Of a stretch of DNA of 64,000 bases, positions 1-8,135 are shown in pieces. Source of the DNA: Acidobacteriota bacterium (GTDB taxonomy: Bacteria; Acidobacteriota; Terriglobia; Acidiferrales; UBA7541). A model generated the notes under the pieces. That model was not told the DNA's origin, ran no database searches, and worked only from the letters and a program-made list of their open reading frames with translations. The translations under genes were made by a program, and so were the position numbers. How positions within the stretch are numbered: position 1 is the first letter of the stretch; the number at the start of each line of letters is the position of its first letter. The stretch is from assembly GCA_013289835.1 (NCBI GenBank), contig JABCZG010000003.1:1-64000 (forward strand), written 5' to 3'.

Positions 1-46
1 ATAAGGCCCGCGTCCGCCGCAACCACGGGCGGCTTCCTTCTAACGG

Positions 47-113
47 CTTAATCGAACGCGCGCAGAACACCCTGCCCGCCCCAACTCTTTCGCGAAACGC
101 GCGTCCGATTAAG
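47..113. repeat. Inverted repeat near the left edge
   Basis: Two 17-nt arms, 47-63 and 97-113, are reverse complements at 15 of 17 positions (core CTTAATCG then ACGCGCG) and enclose a 33-nt loop. No T-tract follows, so it is not a typical intrinsic terminator. Positions 1-254 hold no gene that I can support; the upstream context lies outside the window. Confidence 0.6.
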
Positions 114-254
114 CACTAGCGTGATTCACCCGCAACGGGATCCTAGACACCTTGTGTGATCCGGCCATCTCTATGAGTTCAGACGCCCCGTTTGTGACTC
201 AAAGTGAGGAAGGTTGGGGATCCGCAGGGAGATTGCGGTCGAAGCGGAAAACAA

Positions 255-1937
255 TCAGTTTGCTTTCTTCGCGTAGTGCTCACCAAAGAAATCACCAGGA
301 TTCCATGCGGGCTTTTCGGTTTTCTGTGCAACCAAATATCCTAGAAAAAAATTGTACCGCGCGTATTTGGCCCCTGATTCAAAATCGAAGGGCTGGTTCA
401 TATCGTCCTGAGGCTTGTGGTAGGTCGTCTGCCGCCATTTCGTGATGATCTGCTGTGGCTTGATGTTCGGGTCGCTCGATTTTGTGCCTGCGCTCGGGAA
501 GACCGAAGGTATTCCCTGCTTCACGAAGGAGTACTGATCGCTGCGAATGAAAAATACCAATTCCCGGAAGGGGTCAGGGCTCACGTCCAAACGCAAGCGC
601 GCGGCGGCTTCTCGCACAGCTATGCTGAGAGTCGAATGCTCGCTGCCACGTGCAATTACGTCCTCGATGGGCCATAGCAAGGCAAGATTGCCATCTATAT
701 TGATGTCCGCTATAAGGCTGTTTTTGGGCACAGTCGGGTAACGTGCAAAATAATCTGAGCCGAGTAACCCAGCCTCCTCCGCTGTTACGGACACAAAAAG
801 AATCGAGCGGCGCGGACGCGGCTGCATCTTGCTGTAAGCCCGCGCGATCTCCAGCAGACATGCTGACCCGGAAGCGTTGTCTAAAGCTCCGTTATAGATT
901 CTGTCCCCGTTCACTGGCTGGCCGATTCCTAGGTGGTCTAAATGCGCGGTGTACACCACGTACTCGTCTCGGAGTATTGGGTCACTGCCTGTTACGCGCG
1001 CCACCACGTTGGGGCTACGGAGGTCACGGAATTTGGATACGGTTTTTATCTTGGCAGCCACAGGCAAGGCCATGGACGACGGCTTTCCTAGTTTCGCTGC
1101 GGCGAAGATCTCTTCGGGAGATTTCCCGCTGCCTTGAAACACACCCGCTGTTGCCTCCATGCTCAGAAACACCGCGCCCCGAAGTTCTGGAAAATAATCA
1201 TTCGGTTGTCCCTTTGTATCGAGCCAGCGCATATCGGGAAAGGCCAGGTCGCTCACGCGCTCCTTGAAGGGATGAATTTGTTCCATGGCAGGGCTGTCGA
1301 GCACCATTGCTCCCACGGCGCCGTGTGCCGCAGCGTTTGCTGCCTTCATCGCGCCAGAACTGTAGTGCGCGCGCATCGTGGGTTCGAACTGCGGAGGGGC
1401 TCCAGACACGAAGGCCACGATCTTCGCCTTTGCGTCCATGCCCGCGTAGTCGTCGTAGCTTTGCTCGGCTGCCGTTATCCCAAACCCCACGTAAACCACC
1501 GGCGCTTCCACGGAGACTTCTGTACGACCTGGATCCACCAGACTGATGAAATCCTGACCGAAGATCAGGACCAGCTCTTTTCCTCCTCGCCAGAGGCTCA
1601 GAATTGTTCGCTCTTTATCCGGCTCTATCGCACGCAGCGGCACGCTTTGAAAGTAACTTCCGTTGTCGCCCGCTGGATCGAGGCCCATGGCTTCGAATTC
1701 CGAAGCCATGAACTTTGCGGCAATTTCATGTCCACGCGTTCCTGTCCCACGGCCCTCCAGCAAGTCGTCCGCAAGGAACCGCATATCCGCGCGAATCGCT
1801 TCCGGCCGAATGGTGGCCGAGGCCTCGTCAGCAGCATCGTTGCCGGCAAAAGCTATGCGCGTTCCCGCGAGCAAGGTGATGGCAATCAGGACGCCCATCC
1901 AACGGGTAACGCGGTTCTCTGTGCAAGAGTTGGTCAT
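255..1937 (-). CDS. Exported M28 family zinc peptidase with PA domain
   Basis: Predicted secreted or periplasmic metallopeptidase of the M28 (aminopeptidase Y/S-like) family, which removes N-terminal residues from peptides. The chosen start, ATG at 1937, gives 560 residues with an N-terminal hydrophobic signal (about residues 12-31); the open frame upstream overlaps the neighbouring PilZ gene and looks spurious. A PA-like insert lies around residues 130-290. Candidate di-zinc ligands are visible in family order: His332 in TAHLDH, Asp353 in GALDNASG, Glu387/Glu388 in TAEEAG, Asp415 in INIDG, and a late His in TYHKPQDD. It lies 85 nt downstream of the PilZ gene on the same strand and may share its transcript. 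Substrate is unknown. Confidence 0.9.
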   Translation of the reverse strand: MTNSCTENRVTRWMGVLIAITLLAGTRIAFAGNDAADEASATIRPEAIRADMRFLADDLLEGRGTGTRGHEIAAKFMASEFEAMGLDPAGDNGSYFQSVPLRAIEPDKERTILSLWRGGKELVLIFGQDFISLVDPGRTEVSVEAPVVYVGFGITAAEQSYDDYAGMDAKAKIVAFVSGAPPQFEPTMRAHYSSGAMKAANAAAHGAVGAMVLDSPAMEQIHPFKERVSDLAFPDMRWLDTKGQPNDYFPELRGAVFLSMEATAGVFQGSGKSPEEIFAAAKLGKPSSMALPVAAKIKTVSKFRDLRSPNVVARVTGSDPILRDEYVVYTAHLDHLGIGQPVNGDRIYNGALDNASGSACLLEIARAYSKMQPRPRRSILFVSVTAEEAGLLGSDYFARYPTVPKNSLIADINIDGNLALLWPIEDVIARGSEHSTLSIAVREAAARLRLDVSPDPFRELVFFIRSDQYSFVKQGIPSVFPSAGTKSSDPNIKPQQIITKWRQTTYHKPQDDMNQPFDFESGAKYARYNFFLGYLVAQKTEKPAWNPGDFFGEHYAKKAN

Positions 1938-2022
1938 GACGGCACCGTTCTTCCAGAAGTCTCGCGAGGTGGCAAGGATAGTGCTGGCAGGTACACAGGT
2001 CAACAGACGCGCAGGTCTCTCT

Positions 2023-2334
2023 TTATACCTCTGAGGGAAGCCAATTCTGCAAAATCGTTTGAGAGTCTGGCGGGAGTTCGCGAAAGATAAGTCCCATGCC
2101 CAGATGGGTGTGGGCATAGACGACGGTTGCTGGCGCTTCAAAATGATTTGTTTCCGTGAAAATTTTGACCTTGACGAGTGTGCCGTGGGGCAGAGGGTTG
2201 ATGGTGTCCACGTAGCAGCCGGTGGCGCTGAGGTCGCTAATGCGGGCGATGGTGCGAGTGCCGACGATTTCGGATAAGACTTCCGCGGAAGCGATGAAGG
2301 TGAATCGGGGGCTGAGGCGGCGTTCCTGTTCCAT
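2023..2334 (-). CDS. Single-domain PilZ protein
   Basis: A 103-residue protein that is essentially one PilZ domain, the c-di-GMP-binding module. The N-terminal arginine motif is seen as ERRLSPRF (residues 4-11), and the second conserved motif as DLSATG (residues 34-39), close to the family D/NxSxxG. Family knowledge suggests a c-di-GMP receptor acting on motility, envelope or exopolysaccharide; nothing here shows the target. It is divergent from the two-PilZ protein at 2579, with 244 nt between them that should hold both promoters. Confidence 0.85.
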   Translation of the reverse strand: MEQERRLSPRFTFIASAEVLSEIVGTRTIARISDLSATGCYVDTINPLPHGTLVKVKIFTETNHFEAPATVVYAHTHLGMGLIFRELPPDSQTILQNWLPSEV

Positions 2335-2578
2335 GATGCGGACGTTTCCGTTGGCGGCATTTATACCAAGTTCGTACGTACCGGGCTACAAAAATCTGTC
2401 CCTTACGCTTGCCGTCGCTCGCGGCAGGCGATTTCTGCTTTTTTCGTGCTCTGGGCTGCAGGAACCGGGCATGCCCACGCTTGGCGGTTTCGATGCAGGC
2501 CCCACAAATTCAGTGACGCAGGCGAAGGGTTCCGAGTACCATTTTGGGAAGAGTTCCCTCTCTGCGCGGGTGAAGTCA

Positions 2579-3472
2579 ATGGCCTCAGAAGGCATGCGGC
2601 GGAGTAATCGTATTCCGAAGGAGATCCCTATTCTCCTGGTCGGAAGCGATATGGAAGGCAAGATGTTTTCGGAGCAGACGAAAACGGTGTTGCTCAGCCG
2701 CCATGGAGCGGGAATCGTTTCGAGTTACAAGTTTTCCCCCGAACAAGAGCTGATCGTGCGATCGCTGGAAACGAACAAAGAGGCGGAAGTGCGCGTGGTG
2801 GGGCAGCTCGGGGAGGTGGAGGGAGTTTACACGTACGGTGTGGCGTTCATCAACCAGAACATTGATTTCTGGGGGATTGTGTTTTCGCCAGTAACGCAGT
2901 CGGAGAAAGACGCAAACCGCATTTTTTTGCAATGCTGCAGTTGCAAGGCCAGCGAAGTGGTACAGCAAAGCGATCTGGAATCGGACGTGTACATTGTGAA
3001 CGAGGGGATCGTTCGATTCTGCAAGGGGTGCGGATCGTCGACGCTGTGGAAGCGGCCGGAGGCTGGGGAAGGCGAGCCGGGGGAGACGGAAGCTGTGCTG
3101 GTGGGTGTAGAGACCGAGAAGAGGGCAGAACCGGCGGGGCCCGCGGCGGGAGTGGCACCAGAGGTGGAGGCTGCTTCCAAACCTGCGGCGCGGCAGGAAA
3201 ACCGGCGCAAACATCTGCGTACGAAAGTGAGTTTCAAGGGATGCGTGCGGAGTTTTGCGTTTGGGGACGACATCGTGACTTGCGAGGACATTTCGCGGGG
3301 CGGGCTGCGGTTCAAGAGTCGCAAGCACTACACGGTGAGAGCGGAGATTGAAGTTGCGGCGCCGTACTCGCCGGGGTCACAAAATATTTTTGTGCGCGGG
3401 CAAATCGTGTATGTCGAGGGGTCGGAGAAGGAACGCACGTTCCGCTGCGGCGTGGCCTACCTTAAAACGTAA
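2579..3472 (+). CDS. PilZ / zinc-ribbon / PilZ protein
   Basis: A 297-residue protein with a three-part layout. An N-terminal PilZ-like domain (about residues 5-100) opens with RRSNRIPKEIPI and has LSRHGAGI. A central stretch carries two CxxC pairs, in QCCSCKAS and FCKGCG, about 30 residues apart, which looks like a zinc ribbon. After a Glu/Ala/Pro-rich linker comes a C-terminal PilZ domain (about residues 205-297) with RRKHLRTK and DISRGG. The ATG at 2579 was chosen because it starts just before the first domain; the frame is open much further upstream but without recognisable protein. Probably a cytoplasmic c-di-GMP-responsive regulator; its partner is unknown. Carbonic anhydrase follows 30 nt downstream. 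Confidence 0.8.
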   Translation: MASEGMRRSNRIPKEIPILLVGSDMEGKMFSEQTKTVLLSRHGAGIVSSYKFSPEQELIVRSLETNKEAEVRVVGQLGEVEGVYTYGVAFINQNIDFWGIVFSPVTQSEKDANRIFLQCCSCKASEVVQQSDLESDVYIVNEGIVRFCKGCGSSTLWKRPEAGEGEPGETEAVLVGVETEKRAEPAGPAAGVAPEVEAASKPAARQENRRKHLRTKVSFKGCVRSFAFGDDIVTCEDISRGGLRFKSRKHYTVRAEIEVAAPYSPGSQNIFVRGQIVYVEGSEKERTFRCGVAYLKT

Positions 3473-3502
3473 AGACCTTGAGTTTGCTAAACTGTCTGGA
3501 CC

Positions 3503-4006
3503 ATGAGCGTGATTGACGAGGTTCTGGCAGCCAACGAAGTTTATTCGCGAACACATGAACTGCGGAAATTAACACCGCGGCCGGAGCGCAAGCTGGCCGT
3601 GTTGACATGCATGGATACGCGGCTTTCCATTCGAACGCTGGGGCTAAAAACGGGCGATGCGCACATTATCCGCAATGCCGGCGGCATCGTGACGGAGGAC
3701 AGCCTGCGTTCATTGGTGGTGTCGCACTATTTGCTGGGCACGGAAGAGATTATGGTTATCAACCATACAGACTGCGGGCTGATGCACACGAGTGAACAAG
3801 AGTTGCGGACGAGAGTTCAGAACCGGGCGGGGACGGCCGCGATTTCCCCGGCGTTTTTTTATGCGTTCCAGAACATCGAGGAGAATGTGCGGCATCAATT
3901 GGAGAAGCTGCGGACGCATCCGTGGATCCCGAAAGAGGTGGCGGTGCGGGGATTTGTTTATGACGTGGCCAGCGGACGGCTGCGGGAAATTAAAATGGCT
4001 TCCTAA
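3503..4006 (+). CDS. Beta-class carbonic anhydrase
   Basis: Catalyses reversible hydration of CO2 to bicarbonate. The beta-class zinc site is complete: Cys36 and the Asp38-Arg40 dyad in TCMDTR, and His88 and Cys91 in NHTDCG. RNAGG (residues 58-62) is also typical. At 167 residues it is short and resembles the small clade-D type known from mycobacteria (Rv1284-like). It follows the PilZ/zinc-ribbon gene on the same strand by 30 nt and may be cotranscribed. Its 3' end converges on the nucleoside-salvage operon. Confidence 0.93.
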   Translation: MSVIDEVLAANEVYSRTHELRKLTPRPERKLAVLTCMDTRLSIRTLGLKTGDAHIIRNAGGIVTEDSLRSLVVSHYLLGTEEIMVINHTDCGLMHTSEQELRTRVQNRAGTAAISPAFFYAFQNIEENVRHQLEKLRTHPWIPKEVAVRGFVYDVASGRLREIKMAS

Positions 4007-4062
4007 CGGCGGGGTTTGATCGTTTCGAATAAATGAGTGGGTTCAGTTCCTCGCAACTGCTC

Positions 4063-5505
4063 TTACTTCAGGGATGCTTCGATTTTGAACTTGTACTCAC
4101 GGGCTTTGGCGATCGCGGCGGGCTCATCCACGGTTAGCAATTTTTTGTCGCGCATGACCACGCGGCCGCCGATGATTACGGTCTCCACATCGCTCCCCTT
4201 CAAGGCATAGGCAAGTTGGGCGTAGATGTCGTACATCGGGACGGCGTTGGGCACGTCCAGGCCGATAAGAATGATGTCCGCCTTTTTGCCGACCTCGAGC
4301 GAGCCGATTTCTTTTTCCATGTGCAGGGCGCGCGCGCCGTCAATGGTGGCCATTTCGACGACGGCTTGGGCATTGAGCGCGCGCGGGTCCATCTTGGTGA
4401 TTTTTGCGAGTTTTGCGGCCAGGTCCATTTCTTCCATCAGGTCGAGATCGTTGTTGCTTCCCGCCGGGCCGTCGGTGCCGAGGCCTACGGCGACGCCCGC
4501 GGCGCGCAATTCGGGCACGGGAGAAACGCCACTGGCCAGCATCATGTTGCTGGAGGGATTGTGCACGCAACCTGTTTTGCGCTGTGCGAGGATTTTGCGG
4601 TCGGTTTCGTCCACAAAAATGCAGTGCGCGGCGACGACGTCCGGGCCGAGGATTCCGATTTTGTCCAGATACTGCACTGGGGTCATGCCGTTCTGTGCGC
4701 GGCTGTCGTCCAATTCCTTTTTCATCTCGGCGACGTGGATAAGGATGGGCGCTTGGTATTTTCGCGCCAGGGCTGCCGCGTCCTGGAGCGTTTTCTGCGA
4801 GCACGTGTAGATCGAATGAGGCGCGGGGGCGGCGTGGATCAAAGGGTCGCCCTGCCAGCGCTTGAGGAATTTTTCGGTGTATTCGAGAGCGACGGAGTTG
4901 GTTTTGTTGTCTGGCGCGGGAAAATCAATGAAGGTTTCACCGAGAACGCCGCGCATTCCTGCGGCCTTGGTTTCCTCGGCGACGGCGTCCTCGAAATAAT
5001 ACATGTCCGCGAATGTGGTGACGCCGGCGCGAACCTGCTCGGCGGCGGCGAGCCGCGTGCCCCAGCGCACGAATTCTTCCGTCACATTTTTTGCTTCTGC
5101 GGGAAAGATGTACTTGCGCAGCCAGTCGTCAAGGGTAACGTCATCGTGGAGGCCGCGGAAAAGCGTCATGGGCACGTGGGTGTGGCCGTTGATGAAACCT
5201 GGAAGGATCAATGCACCTTTTGCGTCGATCGTTTGCTTTGGGATAAGAGTTCCCTTCCCAACACTGGGATACCCGGAGCCCACGGCCACGATCGTGTCGC
5301 CTTGCACCGTCACGTATCCGTTTTCGAGAATGCGGCGTTGACCGTCCATGGTGACGATCGTGCCGTTCGTGATTAAGAGATCCACGCCGACGGCTATCCT
5401 TGGAGGCGTTGGTGCGGCGGCGACGGAGACGAAACAAATCGGGCCGGCGAGTGACGCGAGAAGAATGAGGACAATTTTCGATGGAGCAATTCGATATGTT
5501 TTCAC
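4063..5505 (-). CDS. Exported amidohydrolase, MTA/SAH deaminase-like
   Basis: Amidohydrolase of the TRZ/ATZ/MtaD family, whose members deaminate S-adenosylhomocysteine, 5'-methylthioadenosine or adenosine. The metal site is visible: HTHVPM (about residues 108-113), a His in IHVAEMKKE, a His in AAHCIF, and an Asp in GTDGPAGSNND. Unlike typical cytoplasmic MtaD, it begins with a clear signal peptide (Lys/Arg start, hydrophobic residues 10-30, Ala-rich cleavage zone), so export is inferred. Last gene of the nucleoside-salvage operon, 17 nt after cdd. Together with the CNT permease this suggests that purine nucleosides are deaminated outside the cytoplasm and then imported. Exact substrate is uncertain. 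Confidence 0.85.
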   Translation of the reverse strand: MKTYRIAPSKIVLILLASLAGPICFVSVAAAPTPPRIAVGVDLLITNGTIVTMDGQRRILENGYVTVQGDTIVAVGSGYPSVGKGTLIPKQTIDAKGALILPGFINGHTHVPMTLFRGLHDDVTLDDWLRKYIFPAEAKNVTEEFVRWGTRLAAAEQVRAGVTTFADMYYFEDAVAEETKAAGMRGVLGETFIDFPAPDNKTNSVALEYTEKFLKRWQGDPLIHAAPAPHSIYTCSQKTLQDAAALARKYQAPILIHVAEMKKELDDSRAQNGMTPVQYLDKIGILGPDVVAAHCIFVDETDRKILAQRKTGCVHNPSSNMMLASGVSPVPELRAAGVAVGLGTDGPAGSNNDLDLMEEMDLAAKLAKITKMDPRALNAQAVVEMATIDGARALHMEKEIGSLEVGKKADIILIGLDVPNAVPMYDIYAQLAYALKGSDVETVIIGGRVVMRDKKLLTVDEPAAIAKAREYKFKIEASLK

Positions 5506-5522
5506 AGATGGCGTCCTGCGTT

Positions 5523-5915
5523 TCAGAGGTTAGAAGAGTCAAACGGTTTCGGGAAAAGGACCTTCATCTGGATGACTTCCACTTTGCCCTTGAGATTGGC
5601 GAGGATCACGGAAACGTCGCCGCAGAATTCCCAGATGAGCTGGCGGCAGGCGCCGCACGGGGGAGTGAGAGTATCGGTGTCAGTGACGACGGAAATGGCG
5701 TTGAAGCCGCGCTCGCCTTCGCTGATGGCTTTGAAAATGGCGATGCGTTCGGCGCAAACGGTGAGGCCGTAGGTGGCATTTTCGACGTTGCAACCGCCGA
5801 AGATTCTGCCGGAAGTGGCGCGCAGGGCTGCGCCGACGCGAAAGTTGGAATAAGGGGCATGCGCGTTTTCGCGCGCTTGCCTGGCTGCGGAAATCAGAAG
5901 TTCGTACTCGCTCAC
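5523..5915 (-). CDS. cdd: Cytidine deaminase
   Basis: Converts cytidine and deoxycytidine to uridine and deoxyuridine in pyrimidine salvage. The zinc site and catalytic Glu are present: Cys54-Ala-Glu56 in VCAERIA, and Cys87 and Cys90 in PCGACRQ; the substrate-binding NVENATYG precedes them. GTG at 5915 was chosen because a GAGG ribosome-binding site lies 8 nt upstream and it gives 130 residues, the usual length of the homotetrameric form. The longer frame would need a TTG start at 5945. It sits between purine-nucleoside phosphorylase and the deaminase, all on the same strand with short gaps. Confidence 0.93.
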   Translation of the reverse strand: MSEYELLISAARQARENAHAPYSNFRVGAALRATSGRIFGGCNVENATYGLTVCAERIAIFKAISEGERGFNAISVVTDTDTLTPPCGACRQLIWEFCGDVSVILANLKGKVEVIQMKVLFPKPFDSSNL

Positions 5916-5947
5916 GATCTCGTCCTCTTTCAAAGCACAAACCAATT

Positions 5948-6823
5948 CTACGCGATGGCAGCTACCAATCTGGGAATCACGGCCTTTAGCACGCCGATAA
6001 ACTGCCCTTTCACGCGCTCGGCGGTTTCCAGAACTTCCATGTGGTTCAGCGGCTGGTCAAGAATGCCGGCGGCCGCATTCGTCACGCAGGAGATACCGAG
6101 GACGCGAATACCACTATGGCGCGCGGTAATCACTTCCGGCACGGTGGACATGCCGACGAGGTCGGCGCCAATGGCGCGCAAATAGCGAATCTCCGCAGGC
6201 GTCTCATAGCTTGGGCCGGCGACCGCTGCGTACACGCCTTCGTACATTCCGATTCCCAGGCGGTTCCCTTCGCCTACGGTGATTTCACGGAAGCGCCGGT
6301 CGTAGGCGACGGTCATGTCCGGAAAGCGCGGGCCGAAGCGTTCGTCGTTGGGGCCGGAGAGCGGGTTCGCGCCCTGCAAGTTGATATGGTCCTTGATGAC
6401 CACGAGGCGGCCCTGGGTGAATTCATGCTTGATGCCGCCGGCGGCATTGGTAAGGATGACGGCTTTCACGCCCATGCGAGCGAAGACGCGAATGGGAAAC
6501 GAAACGTCCTTCACGGAATAGCCTTCGTAGAGATGAACGCGGCCTTGCATTCCAGCGACGGGAATCGAGTCCACGTTGCCGATGACGAGATTGCCGACGT
6601 GGCCAACGGCGGTAGATCGCGGGAAGTGGGGAATTTCGGCGTAAGGAATCTTGACGGCGTCAGAGAATTCATCAGCGAAGGCGCCGAGGCCCGAGCCGAG
6701 AACGAGGGCAATCGACGGCCGGAGAGATGTTTTCGAAAAAATAAAATCAGCAGCGAGCTCGGCGCGTTCGAATTCGCCGGTTGCCGCGTCCGCCGCCTTC
6801 TTGGTCGTCTTTCTGCGACTCAT
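5948..6823 (-). CDS. punA: Purine-nucleoside phosphorylase
   Basis: Phosphorolysis of purine (deoxy)nucleosides to base and (deoxy)ribose-1-phosphate. The 291-residue length and motifs fit the trimeric PNP/MTAP family: LGSGLG (about residues 42-47) for phosphate, HVGNLVIG, MQGRVHLYEGYS, TNAAGGI, and GMSTVPEVITARH near the C-terminus. The start ATG overlaps the nupC stop as ATGA, showing translational coupling with the nucleoside transporter. The product fits the operon: imported inosine or guanosine would be split here. The symbol is by family; a methylthioadenosine-phosphorylase role is less likely. Confidence 0.92.
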   Translation of the reverse strand: MSRRKTTKKAADAATGEFERAELAADFIFSKTSLRPSIALVLGSGLGAFADEFSDAVKIPYAEIPHFPRSTAVGHVGNLVIGNVDSIPVAGMQGRVHLYEGYSVKDVSFPIRVFARMGVKAVILTNAAGGIKHEFTQGRLVVIKDHINLQGANPLSGPNDERFGPRFPDMTVAYDRRFREITVGEGNRLGIGMYEGVYAAVAGPSYETPAEIRYLRAIGADLVGMSTVPEVITARHSGIRVLGISCVTNAAAGILDQPLNHMEVLETAERVKGQFIGVLKAVIPRLVAAIA

Positions 6824-8052
6824 GTAAGGATTCCGACGATGGAAGCGGACATCAAGTTGGCCATGGTGCCGGCGAGCATGGCGCGAATGCCGAATTTGGC
6901 AAGTTGGCCGCGCTGGTCCGGGGCGAGTGCGCCGATGCCACCGATCTGAATGCCGATGGAGCTGAAATTGGCGAAGCCGCAGAGTGCAAACGTGGCGATG
7001 GTGAAGGAGCGCGGATCCAGCGTTCCTTTCATGGGACCGAGCTGAGAAAACGCGTAGAGTTCATTTACCACCATGCGCGATCCCAACAGATTTCCAATCG
7101 TGGGGGCATCATGCCAGGAAATTCCTATGAGCCACGCGACGGGAGCGAAAACCCAGCCGAAGACTTGCTGAAGGCTGGAAGGAAACCACTGGATTCCGTG
7201 GTTAGCCAGTGAGTTGTGCACTCCCGTGAAGAGATAGTTCACCAGCGCTACAAGCGCCACAAACGAAATGAGCATCGCTCCCACATTTATCGCGAGCTGT
7301 AAACCATCGGATGTGCCGCGCGAAATGGCACCGAGGAAGTTGGCCTCTTTTTCCATTTCCGGCATCTGGACGTGGCCAGCGGTGAGGGGCTCCCCAGTTT
7401 CCGGCACCAGCATTTTTGCCATCAACAAAGTGCCGGGCGCGGTCATGATCACGGCGGTCAGCAGGTGTTTGGCCTCCACGCCGTAGGCGATGTAGGCGGC
7501 CATGATGCCGCCGGAAACGTGGGCCATGCCGCAAGTCATCACGCACATCAGCTCTGACTTCGTCAGCCGGTTGAGAAACGGACGTATCGTGAGCGGCGCT
7601 TCCGTCTGTCCCATGAAAATACTGGCGGCAATATCGAGCGACTCCGCGCCACTGGCGCCCATGACTTTCGTCATGACGATTGCGAACAGGCGAATGATCA
7701 GCTGCATGACGCCGATGTGATACAGAAAGGCAAAAACAGCGGCGATGAAGATGATGGTGGGAAGCACCTGAAAGGCAAAGATGAAGCCGAGAGACGATTT
7801 CGCTTTGCCGAGGTCGCCGAATACAAACTCGGAGCCGAAGAAGGCAAAACTCAAGAGCTTGTTCGCACCTCTTCCGGCGTATTCGAAGAGCGCGCGGCCA
7901 ATCGCGAAGCGCAGAACGAAGAAGGCAAAGGCGAGCTGAAGGCCAAGGCCCCACAAGACCGTTTTCAGGCGGATGGCTTTGCGATCCGTTGAAAACAGGT
8001 ACGCGAGAGTGAGCATCGTAAGCAAGCCCAGCAGACCCGTGAATCGTCCCAT
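6820..8052 (-). CDS. nupC: CNT-family nucleoside permease (NupC-like)
   Basis: Concentrative nucleoside transporter, an inner-membrane cation/nucleoside symporter. The 410-residue protein starting at 8052 is rich in hydrophobic segments. It has typical CNT motifs: MGQTEAPL (about residues 155-162), MTCGMAHVSGG and NEFYAF-like VNELYAF. The start is supported by AAGGAG ending 7 nt before the ATG; the upstream extension is noise. A G+C-rich hairpin (8069-8099) sits just before this ribosome-binding site. Followed by the overlapping purine-nucleoside phosphorylase. Supplies nucleosides to the phosphorylases and the deaminase of the operon. Confidence 0.93.
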   Translation of the reverse strand: MGRFTGLLGLLTMLTLAYLFSTDRKAIRLKTVLWGLGLQLAFAFFVLRFAIGRALFEYAGRGANKLLSFAFFGSEFVFGDLGKAKSSLGFIFAFQVLPTIIFIAAVFAFLYHIGVMQLIIRLFAIVMTKVMGASGAESLDIAASIFMGQTEAPLTIRPFLNRLTKSELMCVMTCGMAHVSGGIMAAYIAYGVEAKHLLTAVIMTAPGTLLMAKMLVPETGEPLTAGHVQMPEMEKEANFLGAISRGTSDGLQLAINVGAMLISFVALVALVNYLFTGVHNSLANHGIQWFPSSLQQVFGWVFAPVAWLIGISWHDAPTIGNLLGSRMVVNELYAFSQLGPMKGTLDPRSFTIATFALCGFANFSSIGIQIGGIGALAPDQRGQLAKFGIRAMLAGTMANLMSASIVGILT

Positions 8053-8068
8053 GCGTTCTCCTTTTTCC

Positions 8069-8099
8069 CAGTGCGCCCGATTACGGGCGGCAAACACTG
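8069..8099 (-). promoter_or_regulatory. Leader hairpin immediately upstream of the nupC ribosome-binding site
   Basis: On the minus strand CAGTG, a 5-nt bulge, CGCCCG, loop TAAT, CGGGCG and CACTG form an 11-bp interrupted stem. It ends 3 nt before the AAGGAG of nupC. There is no U-tract, so it is not a standard terminator. It could influence nupC translation or mRNA stability; this is inference from position only. Confidence 0.5.
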
Positions 8100-8135
8100 T
8101 CTACAGAACGATAGCGCGCGCGGCGTAGTTCCATT

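Noticed and set aside
3..119. Short frame open from the left edge, ending at TAG 117-119
   Set aside because: Only 38 codons, overlaps an inverted repeat, and its composition gives no protein family; cannot be told from chance.
1938..2360. N-terminal extension of the M28 peptidase frame to 2360
   Set aside because: Overlaps the PilZ gene in another frame, lacks family similarity, and the signal peptide starts at 1937.
4216..5376. Long plus-strand frame opposite the exported deaminase
   Set aside because: Mirror frame of a clear amidohydrolase gene in high-G+C DNA, with no signal or family motif.
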